Assembly (NCBI RefSeq): GCF_009760405.1
Contig: NZ_WRPP01000001.1
Coordinates: 1,178,001 to 1,242,000 of the forward strand
Origin: Nocardia terrae
GTDB taxonomy: Bacteria > Actinomycetota > Actinomycetes > Mycobacteriales > Mycobacteriaceae
Direction of reading: 5' to 3'
DNA: 64,000 bases
The notes beneath the pieces were generated by a model. That model did not search any database and was not told where the DNA came from. It saw only the letters and a program-made list of their open reading frames with translations. Numbering within the stretch: the stretch's first letter is position 1; each line of letters opens with the position of its first letter. The position numbers and the translations under genes were made by a program. Shown piece after piece: positions 34,710-43,468 of the stretch.

Positions 34710-35806
34710 TGTTGAAGCGAATGCTCGGATCTCGTGGGCTGATGTCGGCCACCGTGGTTCTCACCCTGGTGCTGGCCGCCGCGATCGGCCTGCGCATCAG
34801 CAAGCCCGAGGTGCCGACGCGCAGCTATTGCGCCGAAATGCCCGACAGCATCGGCCTGTACAAGGGCAGCGCGGTCGCCATCCTCGGGATACCGGTCGGC
34901 CGGGTCACCGAGATCACGCCCGACGGCCCCACCGCCCGGGTGCGGTTCACCGTGCGCGCCGACCGCAAACTGCCCCCCGACGTCGGCGCGGTCACCGTGA
35001 GCGACACCCTGGTCGCCGACCGCACCCTCACCCTGATCGGGGCCGAACCCACCGGCCCCGCCTGGAATCCGGACACCTGCATCACCAAAACCCTGACACC
35101 CAAGAGCCTCACGCAGACCTTCGAGGCCCTCACCGGCCTGGTCGACGGACTCAACGGCGGCGGGGATCCCGCCAAGCGCACCGCGGTCGCGGGCGGCATC
35201 GACGCCCTCGACACCGCGACCAACGGCACCGGCGACCAGATCAACGCCCTCATCAAGCAGCTGTCCACCGCACTGACCGCCCCCGACGCCGCCATCGGCC
35301 ACCTCGGGAAGCTGCTGGACGCGCTCACCGAACTCGCGCACCGCGCTCGCAACGGTTGGACCGGGGTGCAGTCCACCGTCATCGGCCTGCCGCAGGCGTT
35401 CAGCGATATCGTCACCCTCGCCTTCCCGCCCGTCATCAGCCTGGTGGCCGCCCTGACCGACACGCTGCCGCAGGCCAACGACGCCATCATGATGCTCGCC
35501 GCGCCCATGCTGAAGAAGCTGGATGTTCCGAATCTCGCCCGCCTGATCGCCTCCGGCGTGGGCTCGCTCATCGAGGTGATCCGCATGACTCCGGCCGTGG
35601 CCACCGGTTTCGCCACCGCGCTCGACCCCACCACCGGGCAGCTCACCATCGGGTACTCGCCGCCGAAAATAGCGCTCGGGCAGGCGGATTCCGACAGCGT
35701 GTGCGCGGCCGTGCAGGCTCTCACCGGACAGGGGTGCACGGTGTCCGGGGGAGTGGCGACCATCCCCGCCGTGCCCGCCCTGCTGGCGGCGGTGAGCGCG
35801 CGATGA
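34709..35806 (+). CDS. MceD-type lipid-transfer protein
   Basis: The 365-residue protein has an N-terminal anchor (about 13-29), an MCE domain (YCAEMPDSIGLYKGSAVAIL, GIPVGRVTEITPDG, VADRTLTLIGAEPTGPAWNP) and a C-terminal helical part with a disulfide-like Cys pair (DSVCAAVQALTGQGCTVSGG). GGAGGAGGG at 34695-34703 is a strong ribosome site inside the end of mceC and fits the ATG at 34709. Confidence 0.92.
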   Translation: MLKRMLGSRGLMSATVVLTLVLAAAIGLRISKPEVPTRSYCAEMPDSIGLYKGSAVAILGIPVGRVTEITPDGPTARVRFTVRADRKLPPDVGAVTVSDTLVADRTLTLIGAEPTGPAWNPDTCITKTLTPKSLTQTFEALTGLVDGLNGGGDPAKRTAVAGGIDALDTATNGTGDQINALIKQLSTALTAPDAAIGHLGKLLDALTELAHRARNGWTGVQSTVIGLPQAFSDIVTLAFPPVISLVAALTDTLPQANDAIMMLAAPMLKKLDVPNLARLIASGVGSLIEVIRMTPAVATGFATALDPTTGQLTIGYSPPKIALGQADSDSVCAAVQALTGQGCTVSGGVATIPAVPALLAAVSAR

Positions 35807-36873
35807 AGACCTGGCGGCGTGCCGGCGCGCACGTGATCACCTGTATAGCAGTGCTTTTCGCTGCCACCGGCTGCGATTTGCAGCCTGCCGACATCCCCGT
35901 TCCGGGCTCGGGCGTCTCCGGCCCCACCTATGCGCTGCGCATCGAATTCGCCGATGTGCTCAATCTGCCGCAGGGCGCGAAGGTGCTCGCGGGAGGTGTG
36001 CGGGTAGGCCAGCTCACCCGGGTCACCCTGGTGGATCCGACTCCCGCCACCGGCGACCGAGCCGCCCGCGCCGGATACGCGATCGCCGATATCGCCGTCA
36101 GCGATTCGGTGCGCCTGCCTCGGGGCACCACCGCCGAACTGCGCCAGGACACCCCGCTGGGCGACGTCCACATCGCCCTGAGCGAACCGGCGAAATCGGC
36201 TGCGGGACAGCTGGAACCGGGTGCGACGATCCCGATCGCCGACACCACCCGCTCGCCCTCGATCGAGGACGTGCTGGCCGGGCTGTCCACCTTCATCGGC
36301 AGCGGCGCGGTCTCCGACTTCCAGGACATCGTGCGCAAGATGAACGGGGTGCTGCCCCGCGACCCGGCCGACACCGCCCACATCGCGGGAGTGCTCGGCG
36401 GCGATCTCACCGATCTGGGCGACCATCTGAACTCGGTCGACGCCCTGCTCAACGGTTTACAGGCCACCGTCGACGACGGCCTGCTCGGGAACACCACCCA
36501 ACTCGACGGCCTGCTCACCCCCGACGGCGTCCAGCACACCACCGACGCCATCAATGCCGAGATCGGCGTCATCTTCGTGCTCACCGCGCTCGGGCCGCTG
36601 GGTCCGGCCGCCGCCTGGCTGGGACCGCTGGTGGGTTCGCTCGACGGTGCGGCGAAAGCGCTGGTGCCCATGCTGTTCGGCAGCCATCCCCTCGACAGCG
36701 GGTCGCCGTCGAACATGAAGCTGCTCACCGATCTCATCCAGAACAAGCTGATCCCGTTCGCCGAGCGCGGTCCCAAGGTGAACCTGGTCGGGGTGAGCGC
36801 ACCGGGCATCTCGGTCGCCGACCGCACCGACCGCATCGTCGACACCCTGCGCATGATCGGAGCGGTGCGATGA
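35803..36873 (+). CDS. MceE-type lipoprotein
   Basis: The 356-residue member has a lipoprotein signal in place of a plain anchor: hydrophobic residues 11-22 and lipobox AATGC with Cys24, as in mycobacterial MceE/LprN proteins. The MCE domain follows: YALRIEFADVLNLPQGAKVL, AGGVRVGQLTRV, DTPLGDVHIALS. The long frame that runs through it from the previous gene is not real. ATGA overlaps tie it to both neighbours. Confidence 0.92.
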   Translation: MKTWRRAGAHVITCIAVLFAATGCDLQPADIPVPGSGVSGPTYALRIEFADVLNLPQGAKVLAGGVRVGQLTRVTLVDPTPATGDRAARAGYAIADIAVSDSVRLPRGTTAELRQDTPLGDVHIALSEPAKSAAGQLEPGATIPIADTTRSPSIEDVLAGLSTFIGSGAVSDFQDIVRKMNGVLPRDPADTAHIAGVLGGDLTDLGDHLNSVDALLNGLQATVDDGLLGNTTQLDGLLTPDGVQHTTDAINAEIGVIFVLTALGPLGPAAAWLGPLVGSLDGAAKALVPMLFGSHPLDSGSPSNMKLLTDLIQNKLIPFAERGPKVNLVGVSAPGISVADRTDRIVDTLRMIGAVR

Positions 36874-37826
36874 ATCCGCGCACGCTGCTGTCCTTCTCGG
36901 CCATCGCGGCGGTGCTGCTGCTGGGCATCGGCTACATGACCGTCGGCGTGCTGCACGTGGATCCGCGGCGCGCCTATTTCACCGCCGAACTGCGGCTGGA
37001 GAATTCGGGCGGGCTCGGGGTCGATTCGCCGGTGCTGCTGACCGGCATCCAGATCGGCCGCGCCGAGTCGGTCGACAAGCAGGCCCACGGGGTGCGGGTT
37101 CGGCTGCGCATCGACGACCGCTACCGCGTTCCGCTGGCCAGCGATGTGCGGATCGAACAGCTCTCGGCGCTCGGCGAGCCCTATCTGGAGTTCGCGCCGC
37201 GCTCGGCCGCCGGACCGTATCTGGCCGACGGCCAGGTCATCTCGGCGGACCGGGTGCACGCCCCGACCACGGTCACCGATCTGGCCGCCCGCGTGGTGGA
37301 CCTGATGAACCAGCTGCATCCGGAGTCCATCGGCCGCCTGGTCGACACCTTCGACCGCGCCCTGGCCGGCACCGATGCCGCCGTGACGACGCTGCAACGC
37401 TCCACCGACCTGCTGGCCGCTACGCTGCTCAGTCGCACCGCGTCCATCCGGCAGCTGTTCAGCGATCTGCAGGCGATGGGCGGCGACATGGACTGGCTCG
37501 GGCCGTCGCTGGCCGCCGCCGGACCCGAGCTCGGCAAGTTCGGCGTCACCCTCAACGACATCGTCGCCAATGGCGCGGCCTTGGCCGAAAGTCGGCCGGT
37601 GGCCTCGTATTTCACCGGCGACGGCCTGACCCCGTTCCTGAAGTCGCTGGACTCGCTGATGGCGCAGATCGGTCCCGGCCTGGCCCCGCTGGGGCCCGCC
37701 CTGGAACCGGTGGTGCGCGACGCGGTGCAGCGCACGCCCGCCCTCGACATCAGCGCGCTCATCGGCCAGGCCCTCCAGGGCGTGGGCGACGACGGTGCGG
37801 TGCACCTGCGCGTCGGCCTCAAATAA
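36870..37826 (+). CDS. MceF-type lipid-transfer protein
   Basis: The 318-residue last core subunit has an anchor (about 8-27), an MCE domain (YFTAELRLENSGGLGVDSPV, LLTGIQIGRAESVDK, EQLSALGEPYLEFAP) and a helical C-terminal region. It overlaps mceE by ATGA, and the associated protein gene follows after 34 bp. Confidence 0.92.
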   Translation: MNPRTLLSFSAIAAVLLLGIGYMTVGVLHVDPRRAYFTAELRLENSGGLGVDSPVLLTGIQIGRAESVDKQAHGVRVRLRIDDRYRVPLASDVRIEQLSALGEPYLEFAPRSAAGPYLADGQVISADRVHAPTTVTDLAARVVDLMNQLHPESIGRLVDTFDRALAGTDAAVTTLQRSTDLLAATLLSRTASIRQLFSDLQAMGGDMDWLGPSLAAAGPELGKFGVTLNDIVANGAALAESRPVASYFTGDGLTPFLKSLDSLMAQIGPGLAPLGPALEPVVRDAVQRTPALDISALIGQALQGVGDDGAVHLRVGLK

Positions 37827-37860
37827 CCTGCCTCCCTGCCGATTCGGCGAAAGGACCATC

Positions 37861-38484
37861 ATGACCACCACCATCGAGGAGACCCCGGCGGCGTCCGAGA
37901 AGTCCGCCGAGACGCCCGCCGAGAAGTCCGCCGGGAAATCGCGCGCGGCCGCGAAAACCTCGTTCACCGTGTCGATTCGGCTCTCCACCGTGCTGATCGG
38001 CACCGCGCTCGTCGCCCTGCTCGCGGTCGCGATCACCTTCGGGGCGCTGTGGGCCTCGGCGGCCTCCACCCTCTCCGACCGCGACGCCACCGCCGCCGCC
38101 GACCGGCACGCCGAACAGATCGCCACCGACTACGCCCTGGGCGCCTCCACCATCGACTACCACGACGTGAAGGGCTGGCTGGGTCGCCTGCAGGCGGGCA
38201 CCACGCCCGCGCTGTCGGCCAAATTCGACGCCACCGCACCGCAACTCGAGCAGATCCTGCTGCCCCTGCAGTGGACCTCCAAGGCCACGGCTCTCTCGGC
38301 GGCGGTGACCTCGGAATCCGGCGGCATCTACAAGGTCAACGCCTACCTCAATGTCACCTCCACCAGTGCCCAGACCGCCGACGGCACCCAGAGCACCGTC
38401 ACCTACGCGCTGACCATCGACCGCAACTCGGGGTGGAAGATCACCGAGGTGGGCGGGCTGCAGAACGCCCTGCCCACCAAATAG
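37861..38484 (+). CDS. Mce-associated membrane protein (Mas)
   Basis: The 207-residue protein has a 35-residue Ala/Glu/Lys-rich cytoplasmic start with repeated EKSAETPAEKSAGKS. One helix follows (about 42-68, STVLIGTALVALLAVAITF), then an extracytoplasmic NTF2-like domain (TIDYHDVKGWLGRLQAGTTP, STVTYALTIDRNSGWKITEV). Mas proteins close most actinobacterial mce operons and stabilise the complex. GAAAGGA precedes the ATG. Only one Mas gene is present here, whereas mce4 operons usually have two. Confidence 0.88.
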   Translation: MTTTIEETPAASEKSAETPAEKSAGKSRAAAKTSFTVSIRLSTVLIGTALVALLAVAITFGALWASAASTLSDRDATAAADRHAEQIATDYALGASTIDYHDVKGWLGRLQAGTTPALSAKFDATAPQLEQILLPLQWTSKATALSAAVTSESGGIYKVNAYLNVTSTSAQTADGTQSTVTYALTIDRNSGWKITEVGGLQNALPTK

Positions 38485-38493
38485 CCCGCGGGA

Positions 38494-39477
38494 CTAGGGG
38501 ACTCGGGTGACGGCGATGGCCGACTCGGTGAGGCTGCCGAGGAAGATCGTGCCGCCCTGTTCGGCGACGCCGGTGACCATGGCGTAGTCGGTGCCCTCGC
38601 GCTGCAGGTCGTGAACCAGCGTGCCGTCGAAATCGAAGGCCTGCACCCACACCGTGCGCGCCGGTTTCGGTTGCAGGGCTTCGGGAATCGCCCAGACCAG
38701 CCGCCGCAGCACGCCCGGGAGCGGAAGCAGCGTGTCCAGCAGTGGATTTCGCGGTGACACCAGCGCCACCCAGATCAGGCCGTCGGAGCCGAGGCCCATA
38801 TTGTCGGGGAAGGCGGGCAGATTCTGCGTGAAGTAGTCGTGGGTGCCCGCCTTCGGCCCGGACAGCCAGTAGCGGGTGATGCTGTAGCCGCCGGTCTCGG
38901 CGACCAGCACACAGGAGCGGTCCGGGGCGAGCACGATGCCATTGGCGAACTTCAGTCCGTCGACCAGGGGTTCGACGCTGCCGTCGGGGTTGCGGCGCAG
39001 TAGTCGCCCGGTCTCGGAGTGCTCGAGCATGTCGCCCATGTACTCGCCGAGCTTCCAGTGCCGGGTGGACTCGGAGAAATAGACGGTGTCGCCGTCGGCG
39101 AACACATTGCTGGCGAAGTTCAACGGCACGCCGTCGACCTCGGAGACCAGCACCTCGAACTGTCCACCCGGCTTGTCGAGACGCAGCAGCCCGCGTTCGG
39201 CATCGCAGATGAGCAGTGACCCATCGGGGTTCGCGTGCAGGCCGAGCGGCCGTCCGCCGGTATGCCCGATCTCCTCGACGGCACCGTCGGCGGGATGGAC
39301 GGCGACGAGGGTGCCGTCGGCCAGCCCCGCGATCACTCTGCCGTCGGCCGCGACCACCACATCCTCGGGCCCTGCGCCGGGCACTTCGAGCCGTCGCAGC
39401 GCGGGCATCGGTGGCTCACTGTGGGTTTCACGGGCGCGCGGCGTCGCCTTGGGCGGCGTCCAGCGCCGGGGCTGCAT
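38494..39477 (-). CDS. SMP-30/strictosidine-synthase-like beta-propeller protein
   Basis: The 327-residue protein has the six-bladed propeller pattern of the gluconolactonase/strictosidine synthase group: GPEDVVVAADGRVIAGLADG, GGRPLGLHANPDGSLLICD, FASNVFADGDTVYFSESTRH, FANGIVLAPDRSCVLVAETG and DNMGLGSDGLIWVALVSPRN. Such proteins hydrolyse lactones or related esters with a bound divalent metal. ATG 39477 is chosen for its GAGGG 7 nt upstream, and ATG 39483 is an alternative. It is convergent with the mce operon, with 9 bp between. Confidence 0.8.
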   Translation of the reverse strand: MQPRRWTPPKATPRARETHSEPPMPALRRLEVPGAGPEDVVVAADGRVIAGLADGTLVAVHPADGAVEEIGHTGGRPLGLHANPDGSLLICDAERGLLRLDKPGGQFEVLVSEVDGVPLNFASNVFADGDTVYFSESTRHWKLGEYMGDMLEHSETGRLLRRNPDGSVEPLVDGLKFANGIVLAPDRSCVLVAETGGYSITRYWLSGPKAGTHDYFTQNLPAFPDNMGLGSDGLIWVALVSPRNPLLDTLLPLPGVLRRLVWAIPEALQPKPARTVWVQAFDFDGTLVHDLQREGTDYAMVTGVAEQGGTIFLGSLTESAIAVTRVP

Positions 39478-39526
39478 AGACATGCCCTCATCTAACCGCG
39501 CCGCACCCGGCGGCGACACCGGTCGC

Positions 39527-40471
39527 TCAGGGCTGCGAATCCCGGTAGGTGGCCAGCACATTCAGCCGGTGCAGGTGGCCCAGCAGTTGCTCGAATTCCG
39601 GAGTGGGGTGAACGTTGGCGGGCAGCCGCAGCAAGGCCGGGGTCGGGATGCGGTCGATCGTCTCGTCCACCGTCCAGCCCGCAGCGGCGGCCTTGCCCAC
39701 CTCGTCCCGCAGGAACTCGAGGTACTCGATGAAATTGCGCAATGCCGCCGGGCCGTCGCCCATCGGACCGTGGCCGGGGACCACGAGCTCGACGGGCAGC
39801 GTCTCCCGCATGGCCCGCAGGCTCTCCAGGTACGGGCCGGGGCCGCCCTCGAGCAGCATCGGCGGCAGGCCCGCGCTCATGAGGAAGTTGCCGGTCCAGG
39901 CCGTGGCCGTCTCGGGCTCGAACACGATGGTGTCGCCGGGGCCGTTGCCGGGCCCGAAGTGCCACAGCTCCACGGTCTTTCCACCGAGGTCGATCGCCGC
40001 GTGCCGGTCGAAGACCACCTCCGGCTTGCGCCAGCTGGTGACGCTCGCCAGCGGGTTCTCGTCGCCGCGCATATTGCCGAACCGCATGCGCTTCTCGTAG
40101 TCGAGGTCGCGCATGCTGTCGCGATTGGCCTTCGAGCTGACGATCGTCACCGACTCCGGGAACGCCGCGTTCCCGAAGGTGTGGTCACCGTGATAGGTCG
40201 TGTTGACCAGGAACTTCAAGGGCCGGTCGGTCAGCCGCTCGACGATTCCCTGGATCTGGTGGGAGACGTCCCCGTTGATGCCCGCGTCGATTACCAGCGC
40301 GGCATCCCGTCCGAAGATCACGCCGTTGTTGTCCTTCGGCGGGATGTTCGCCAGCAGTGCGTGCACGCCCGGGCCGATCTCGTGCGGCAGCAATTCCAGT
40401 CCGGCCGGGTTGAGGTTCGGCCCGAGGTAGTCCTGCGGTCGTTCGGCGAGTTCGCGGGTCTGGTCGTTCAT
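39527..40471 (-). CDS. Metallo-beta-lactamase fold hydrolase
   Basis: The 314-residue protein has the MBL fold: GVIFGRDAALVIDAGINGDV, the metal motif NTTYHGDHTFGN, TIVSSKANRDSMRD, LWHFGPGNGPGDTIVFEPE and VVPGHGPMGDGPAALRNF. In the H-x-H-x-D-H motif the first His is a Thr (T-Y-H-G-D-H), so zinc site 1 may be altered. AAAGGA precedes the ATG at 40471. It is divergent from a TetR gene with three operator copies between them, so it is probably the TetR target. Substrate unknown. Confidence 0.82.
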   Translation of the reverse strand: MNDQTRELAERPQDYLGPNLNPAGLELLPHEIGPGVHALLANIPPKDNNGVIFGRDAALVIDAGINGDVSHQIQGIVERLTDRPLKFLVNTTYHGDHTFGNAAFPESVTIVSSKANRDSMRDLDYEKRMRFGNMRGDENPLASVTSWRKPEVVFDRHAAIDLGGKTVELWHFGPGNGPGDTIVFEPETATAWTGNFLMSAGLPPMLLEGGPGPYLESLRAMRETLPVELVVPGHGPMGDGPAALRNFIEYLEFLRDEVGKAAAAGWTVDETIDRIPTPALLRLPANVHPTPEFEQLLGHLHRLNVLATYRDSQP

Positions 40472-40503
40472 GGCTGAATCCTTTGTGCGCAAATGTTTTC
40501 AAG

Positions 40504-40584
40504 GTCAACAAGCGTTGGTCAACGTCTGTTGGCATCTACGGTAGCGAGAGGGCGCTTGGGTGTCAACAAATGTTGGCCTACACT
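40504..40584. promoter_or_regulatory. Three 16-bp TetR operators and promoter
   Basis: GTCAACAAGCGTTGGT (40504-40519), GTCAACGTCTGTTGGC (40518-40533) and GTCAACAAATGTTGGC (40562-40577) share GTCAAC-N4-GTTGG. Sites 1 and 2 overlap by 2 bp. TACACT (40579-40584) ends 8 nt before the TetR ATG, so site 3 covers its core promoter, and sites 1-2 lie close to the MBL-fold gene start. Confidence 0.8.
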
Positions 40585-40591
40585 TGTGGGC

Positions 40592-41167
40592 ATGACGGTG
40601 GAGACGAGTCCGCGGCGGTCCGATGCCACCCGCGCGGCGATTCTGGAAGCGGCGCGGCGGCGGTTCGCCGAGGACGGTTATCGCAAGGCGACGATTCGGG
40701 CGATCGCGGCGGATGCCGGGATCGATCCGTCGATGGTCATGCGGTACTACGGCAACAAGGACGGATTGTTCGACGCCGCACTGGATGTCGACCTGGAGTT
40801 ACCGGATCTCGGTGCGGCCGAGCCGGATTCGCTGGGCGCTCTGATCGCCGGTCGCTTCGTCGAACTGTGGGAGCAGCCGCCGACCAGCGAAATCCTGCTC
40901 ACCCTCATGCGTTCGGCCCTGAGCGACGAGATGGTGGTCGAACGGACCCAGCGCATTTTCGCCCAGCAGCTCATGCCCGCGGTGCTGCGCTTCGGCGACC
41001 CGTCGGACGCGCCGCACCGGGCCGGGCTGATCGCCACCCAGATTCTGGGACTCGCGCTGTGCCGCTACGTCCTGCGGCTGCCGCCGGTGGTCGCGCTCAC
41101 CCACGAGCAGATCGTCGCCGACATCGGGCCGACTATCCAGCGTTACCTCACCCTCGGCGCGGAGTGA
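40592..41167 (+). CDS. TetR-family transcriptional regulator
   Basis: The 191-residue protein has a TetR HTH (about residues 12-57: ILEAARRRFAEDGYRKATIR, AIAADAGIDPSMVMRYYGNK) and a TetR_C_17-like ligand domain. It is read away from the MBL-fold gene and faces three operator copies, so it probably represses itself and that gene. The ATG is 8 nt after TACACT (leaderless). Confidence 0.88.
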   Translation: MTVETSPRRSDATRAAILEAARRRFAEDGYRKATIRAIAADAGIDPSMVMRYYGNKDGLFDAALDVDLELPDLGAAEPDSLGALIAGRFVELWEQPPTSEILLTLMRSALSDEMVVERTQRIFAQQLMPAVLRFGDPSDAPHRAGLIATQILGLALCRYVLRLPPVVALTHEQIVADIGPTIQRYLTLGAE

Positions 41168-41241
41168 CCGTATCCGCCAGTGGTGAATCCCACGGTGCCG
41201 GAGCCCTTTTCTCCGGCCCGAACATTGGGCACACTGCCCGG

Positions 41242-41871
41242 ATGGGGAAGAGCCTGCACGCGGATCTGCTGGACCGCTGGACGAAATTGGCCGGGCCGCA
41301 GGCGCATGCGGTGGGGGAGGACCTGATCCGCCGCTACAGCGAGCCGCACCGCCGCTACCACACCGTCGACCACCTGGCCGCCATGCTGGCCGTCATCGAC
41401 GACCTGGCCGCCGACGCCGAGGACCTCGACGCGGTCCGCTACGCCGCCTTCTTCCACGACGCCGTCTACAACATGGACGGCACCGACAACGAGGAGGCCA
41501 GCGCGCGCCTGGCCGAAACCACCCTCCCCGCCCTGGGCATCGACGAGGACACCGTCGCCGAGGTGGCCCGCCTGGTCCGCCTCACCGGCGGCCACCACCC
41601 CGACCCCGCCGACCGCAACGGCGCGGTCCTCTGCGACGCCGACCTGGCCATCCTCGCCGCCGACCCGACCGCCTACGCCGCCTACACCGCCGCCGTCCGA
41701 GCCGAATACGCCCACGTCCCCGACGAATTGTTCCGCTCCGGCCGCGCCGCGGTCCTCAGCGCCCTCGCCGAACAGCCGGACCTGTTCCGCACCCCCACGG
41801 CGCGCGCCCGCTACGACTCCGCCGCCCGCGCCAACCTCGCCGCCGAATTGGCCACGCTCACCGGCGAATAG
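41242..41871 (+). CDS. HD-superfamily metal-dependent phosphohydrolase (COG4339-like)
   Basis: The 209-residue protein has HD-domain metal residues in YHTVDHLAAMLAVID and the paired FFHDAVYNMDGTDNEEASA, then GHHPDPADRNGAVLCDADLA. This matches the predicted HD phosphohydrolase group of COG4339, whose substrate is unknown. The start is the ATG at 41242. The long frame upstream is antisense or shifted relative to the TetR gene. It is convergent with the next gene. Confidence 0.8.
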   Translation: MGKSLHADLLDRWTKLAGPQAHAVGEDLIRRYSEPHRRYHTVDHLAAMLAVIDDLAADAEDLDAVRYAAFFHDAVYNMDGTDNEEASARLAETTLPALGIDEDTVAEVARLVRLTGGHHPDPADRNGAVLCDADLAILAADPTAYAAYTAAVRAEYAHVPDELFRSGRAAVLSALAEQPDLFRTPTARARYDSAARANLAAELATLTGE

Positions 41872-41900
41872 ACGCGCAGGCGAGGGCTACTCGACGGGCC

Positions 41901-42398
41901 TCAGTTGGGGTCCGGAACGAAGATCACGATCGTCGCCGGGTCCGGGTTCGTGCTCACCGTGGCTTCGATGTGCCCGGGACCGACCAAGTTCATCGAGGCG
42001 CCACCCGCGCGGAATCCGGTGGGCTGCACCGTGAGTGTCTCCGTCTTGGTGGCCCCGGTGTCCAGATTGTGCAGCGTCACGGTGGACGACAACGCGCAGG
42101 GCAGCATCGACCCGCTCGAGTTCGTCCCGCCGGACGTATCGCGATCGAACCAGACCGTGATCTCGGAGAAGGTGTAGCTCGCGGCGTCCATGCCCGCGTA
42201 CGCATTGGCCGGGAGCGCCGACTGACCGCGCACATTCGCCCGGGCCGTACCGGAGCACCCGGGGATCGACGTGGTGACAGGCGCGGGCGCGAACTCCTGG
42301 TAAATCGAGTCGTCCGCCGCGGCGACCGGCGCGGTTGCCGTCAGGACGGTCATCGCGACCGGTGACGCGATCGCGGCGAGCAGCGTGAAGAGCCTCAT
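41901..42398 (-). CDS. Secreted hypothetical protein
   Basis: This 165-residue protein has a Sec signal peptide (RLFTLLAAIASPVAMTVLTA, predicted cleavage near VAAA-DD at about 29). The mature part is beta-rich and carries a Cys pair (IPGCSGTARANV; MLPCALSSTV) that may form a disulfide. It is probably a small extracellular beta-sandwich, perhaps cell-wall associated. I recognise no family. A GGAAAGGGG ribosome site precedes the ATG. Confidence 0.7.
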   Translation of the reverse strand: MRLFTLLAAIASPVAMTVLTATAPVAAADDSIYQEFAPAPVTTSIPGCSGTARANVRGQSALPANAYAGMDAASYTFSEITVWFDRDTSGGTNSSGSMLPCALSSTVTLHNLDTGATKTETLTVQPTGFRAGGASMNLVGPGHIEATVSTNPDPATIVIFVPDPN

Positions 42399-42904
42399 TC
42401 CAGCCCCTTTCCAGGTATCGATGTGAACGCCGATTGAAAAGTGACTACCGATCGGAACGGTAGCTGGCCGATGTCTGTTGGTCCAGCGCTTCGTCAGCGG
42501 GTGCAGTCATTGCGGTACCGGCTTCCCGGAGGAATATTTGTTGTCCGCGGCGGCTCGAGCACCGGCGCGGGTTCAAGGCTGCGGTGAGTGCCGAACCCGG
42601 CCGGCCGTGCAAAGCGATCTGTCCACCAGGCTCATCTCGGATATCGAGGACGCGCCCGCAGGCCCCTGACGCGGACGATGGGCCTACTCGTGCACAAGTC
42701 GTCGTCGGAAGGCGGTTTTCCACCCATCCGGCTGCCTTGGCGCACGTTTAGGCCCATGATCATCGGGATGGCCAGGTCGCGGCCGTCGAGAAGCTCGATG
42801 CCGGGCCACCGACCGCCCCGCAGGATTGAAGTTCGGCGAGGCGATGGATTCGCTATCACGTTCCAGCACAAGGACTCCTGAGCTGGGGGAGTCGGCTGAT
42901 GCGG
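42399..42904. other. Non-coding 506-bp stretch with only broken frames
   Basis: No intact gene is convincing. On the minus strand, short coding-like pieces in two frames (LVLERDSESIASPNFNPAGR at about 42810-42870; IELLDGRDLAIPMIMGLNVR at about 42740-42800) look like fragments of one frameshifted gene, but I cannot name it. No tRNA-like clover-leaf or T-loop signature was seen. Confidence 0.4.
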
Positions 42905-43381
42905 TCAGCGGGTGCCGTATTTGTAGGTTTGTTTGCGGAGTTTGAGGTAGATCATGATTTCGGCGTGGCGGACGCCGGCGAGGCCGCGGATGCGGGTGGA
43001 GACGAGGTCGAGGAGGGCTTCGTCGTCGGGGCAGACGGCTTCGCAGAGGATGTCGTAGCGGCCGGCGCAGACTACGACGTAGTTGATTTCTTCGATGGCG
43101 GCCAAGGTGTCGGCCACCGGTTGGACGGGGCCGTCGACCGTGATGGCGATCATGGCCTGGCGGAAGAGGCCGACCTGGAGGGGGTCGGTGACGGCGACGA
43201 TTTGGATGACGCCCGCGTCGGCGAGTTTTTGGACGCGCTGGCGGACGGCGGCTTCGGAGAGGCCGACGGCTTTGCCGATGGTGGCGTAGGCGCGGCGGCC
43301 GTCCTCCTGGAGCTGGGCGATGATCTGTTTGGAGATGTCGTCGAGGTTGGGGGCTCCCCGGCCGGAGGTCTGGTCGGTCAC
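42905..43381 (-). CDS. Lrp/AsnC-family transcriptional regulator
   Basis: The 158-residue protein has an N-terminal HTH (ISKQIIAQLQEDGRRAYATI, GKAVGLSEAAVRQRVQKLAD) and a RAM ligand-binding domain (AMIAITVDGPVQPVADTLAA, VVVCAGRYDILCEAVCPDDE). Lrp proteins with amine-oxidase and aminotransferase genes nearby often control amino-acid or polyamine use. The genes at 44.8-51 kb are candidate targets (inference), although the metallophosphoesterase gene lies between. A GGAAGGA ribosome site precedes the GTG. Confidence 0.88.
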   Translation of the reverse strand: MTDQTSGRGAPNLDDISKQIIAQLQEDGRRAYATIGKAVGLSEAAVRQRVQKLADAGVIQIVAVTDPLQVGLFRQAMIAITVDGPVQPVADTLAAIEEINYVVVCAGRYDILCEAVCPDDEALLDLVSTRIRGLAGVRHAEIMIYLKLRKQTYKYGTR

Positions 43382-43468
43382 GAGTGATCATCCTTCCCGA
43401 TGGGGCACGGTACGTTGGATAGCGCACGCCGATTCCGGCGGTTATCGGTCCGACAAGGATGATCTCCC

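Noticed and set aside
34828..36873. 681-residue frame across mceD and mceE
   Set aside because: The first part is the shifted frame of mceD. The real mceE begins at ATG 35803 with a lipoprotein signal and an ATGA overlap.
42588..42881. Plus-strand 97-codon frame
   Set aside because: No ribosome site, no recognisable domain, and it overlaps other equally open frames in GC-rich DNA.
42684..43427. 247-codon minus-strand frame overlapping the Lrp gene
   Set aside because: Mostly Arg/Pro/His shadow of the Lrp gene in another frame.
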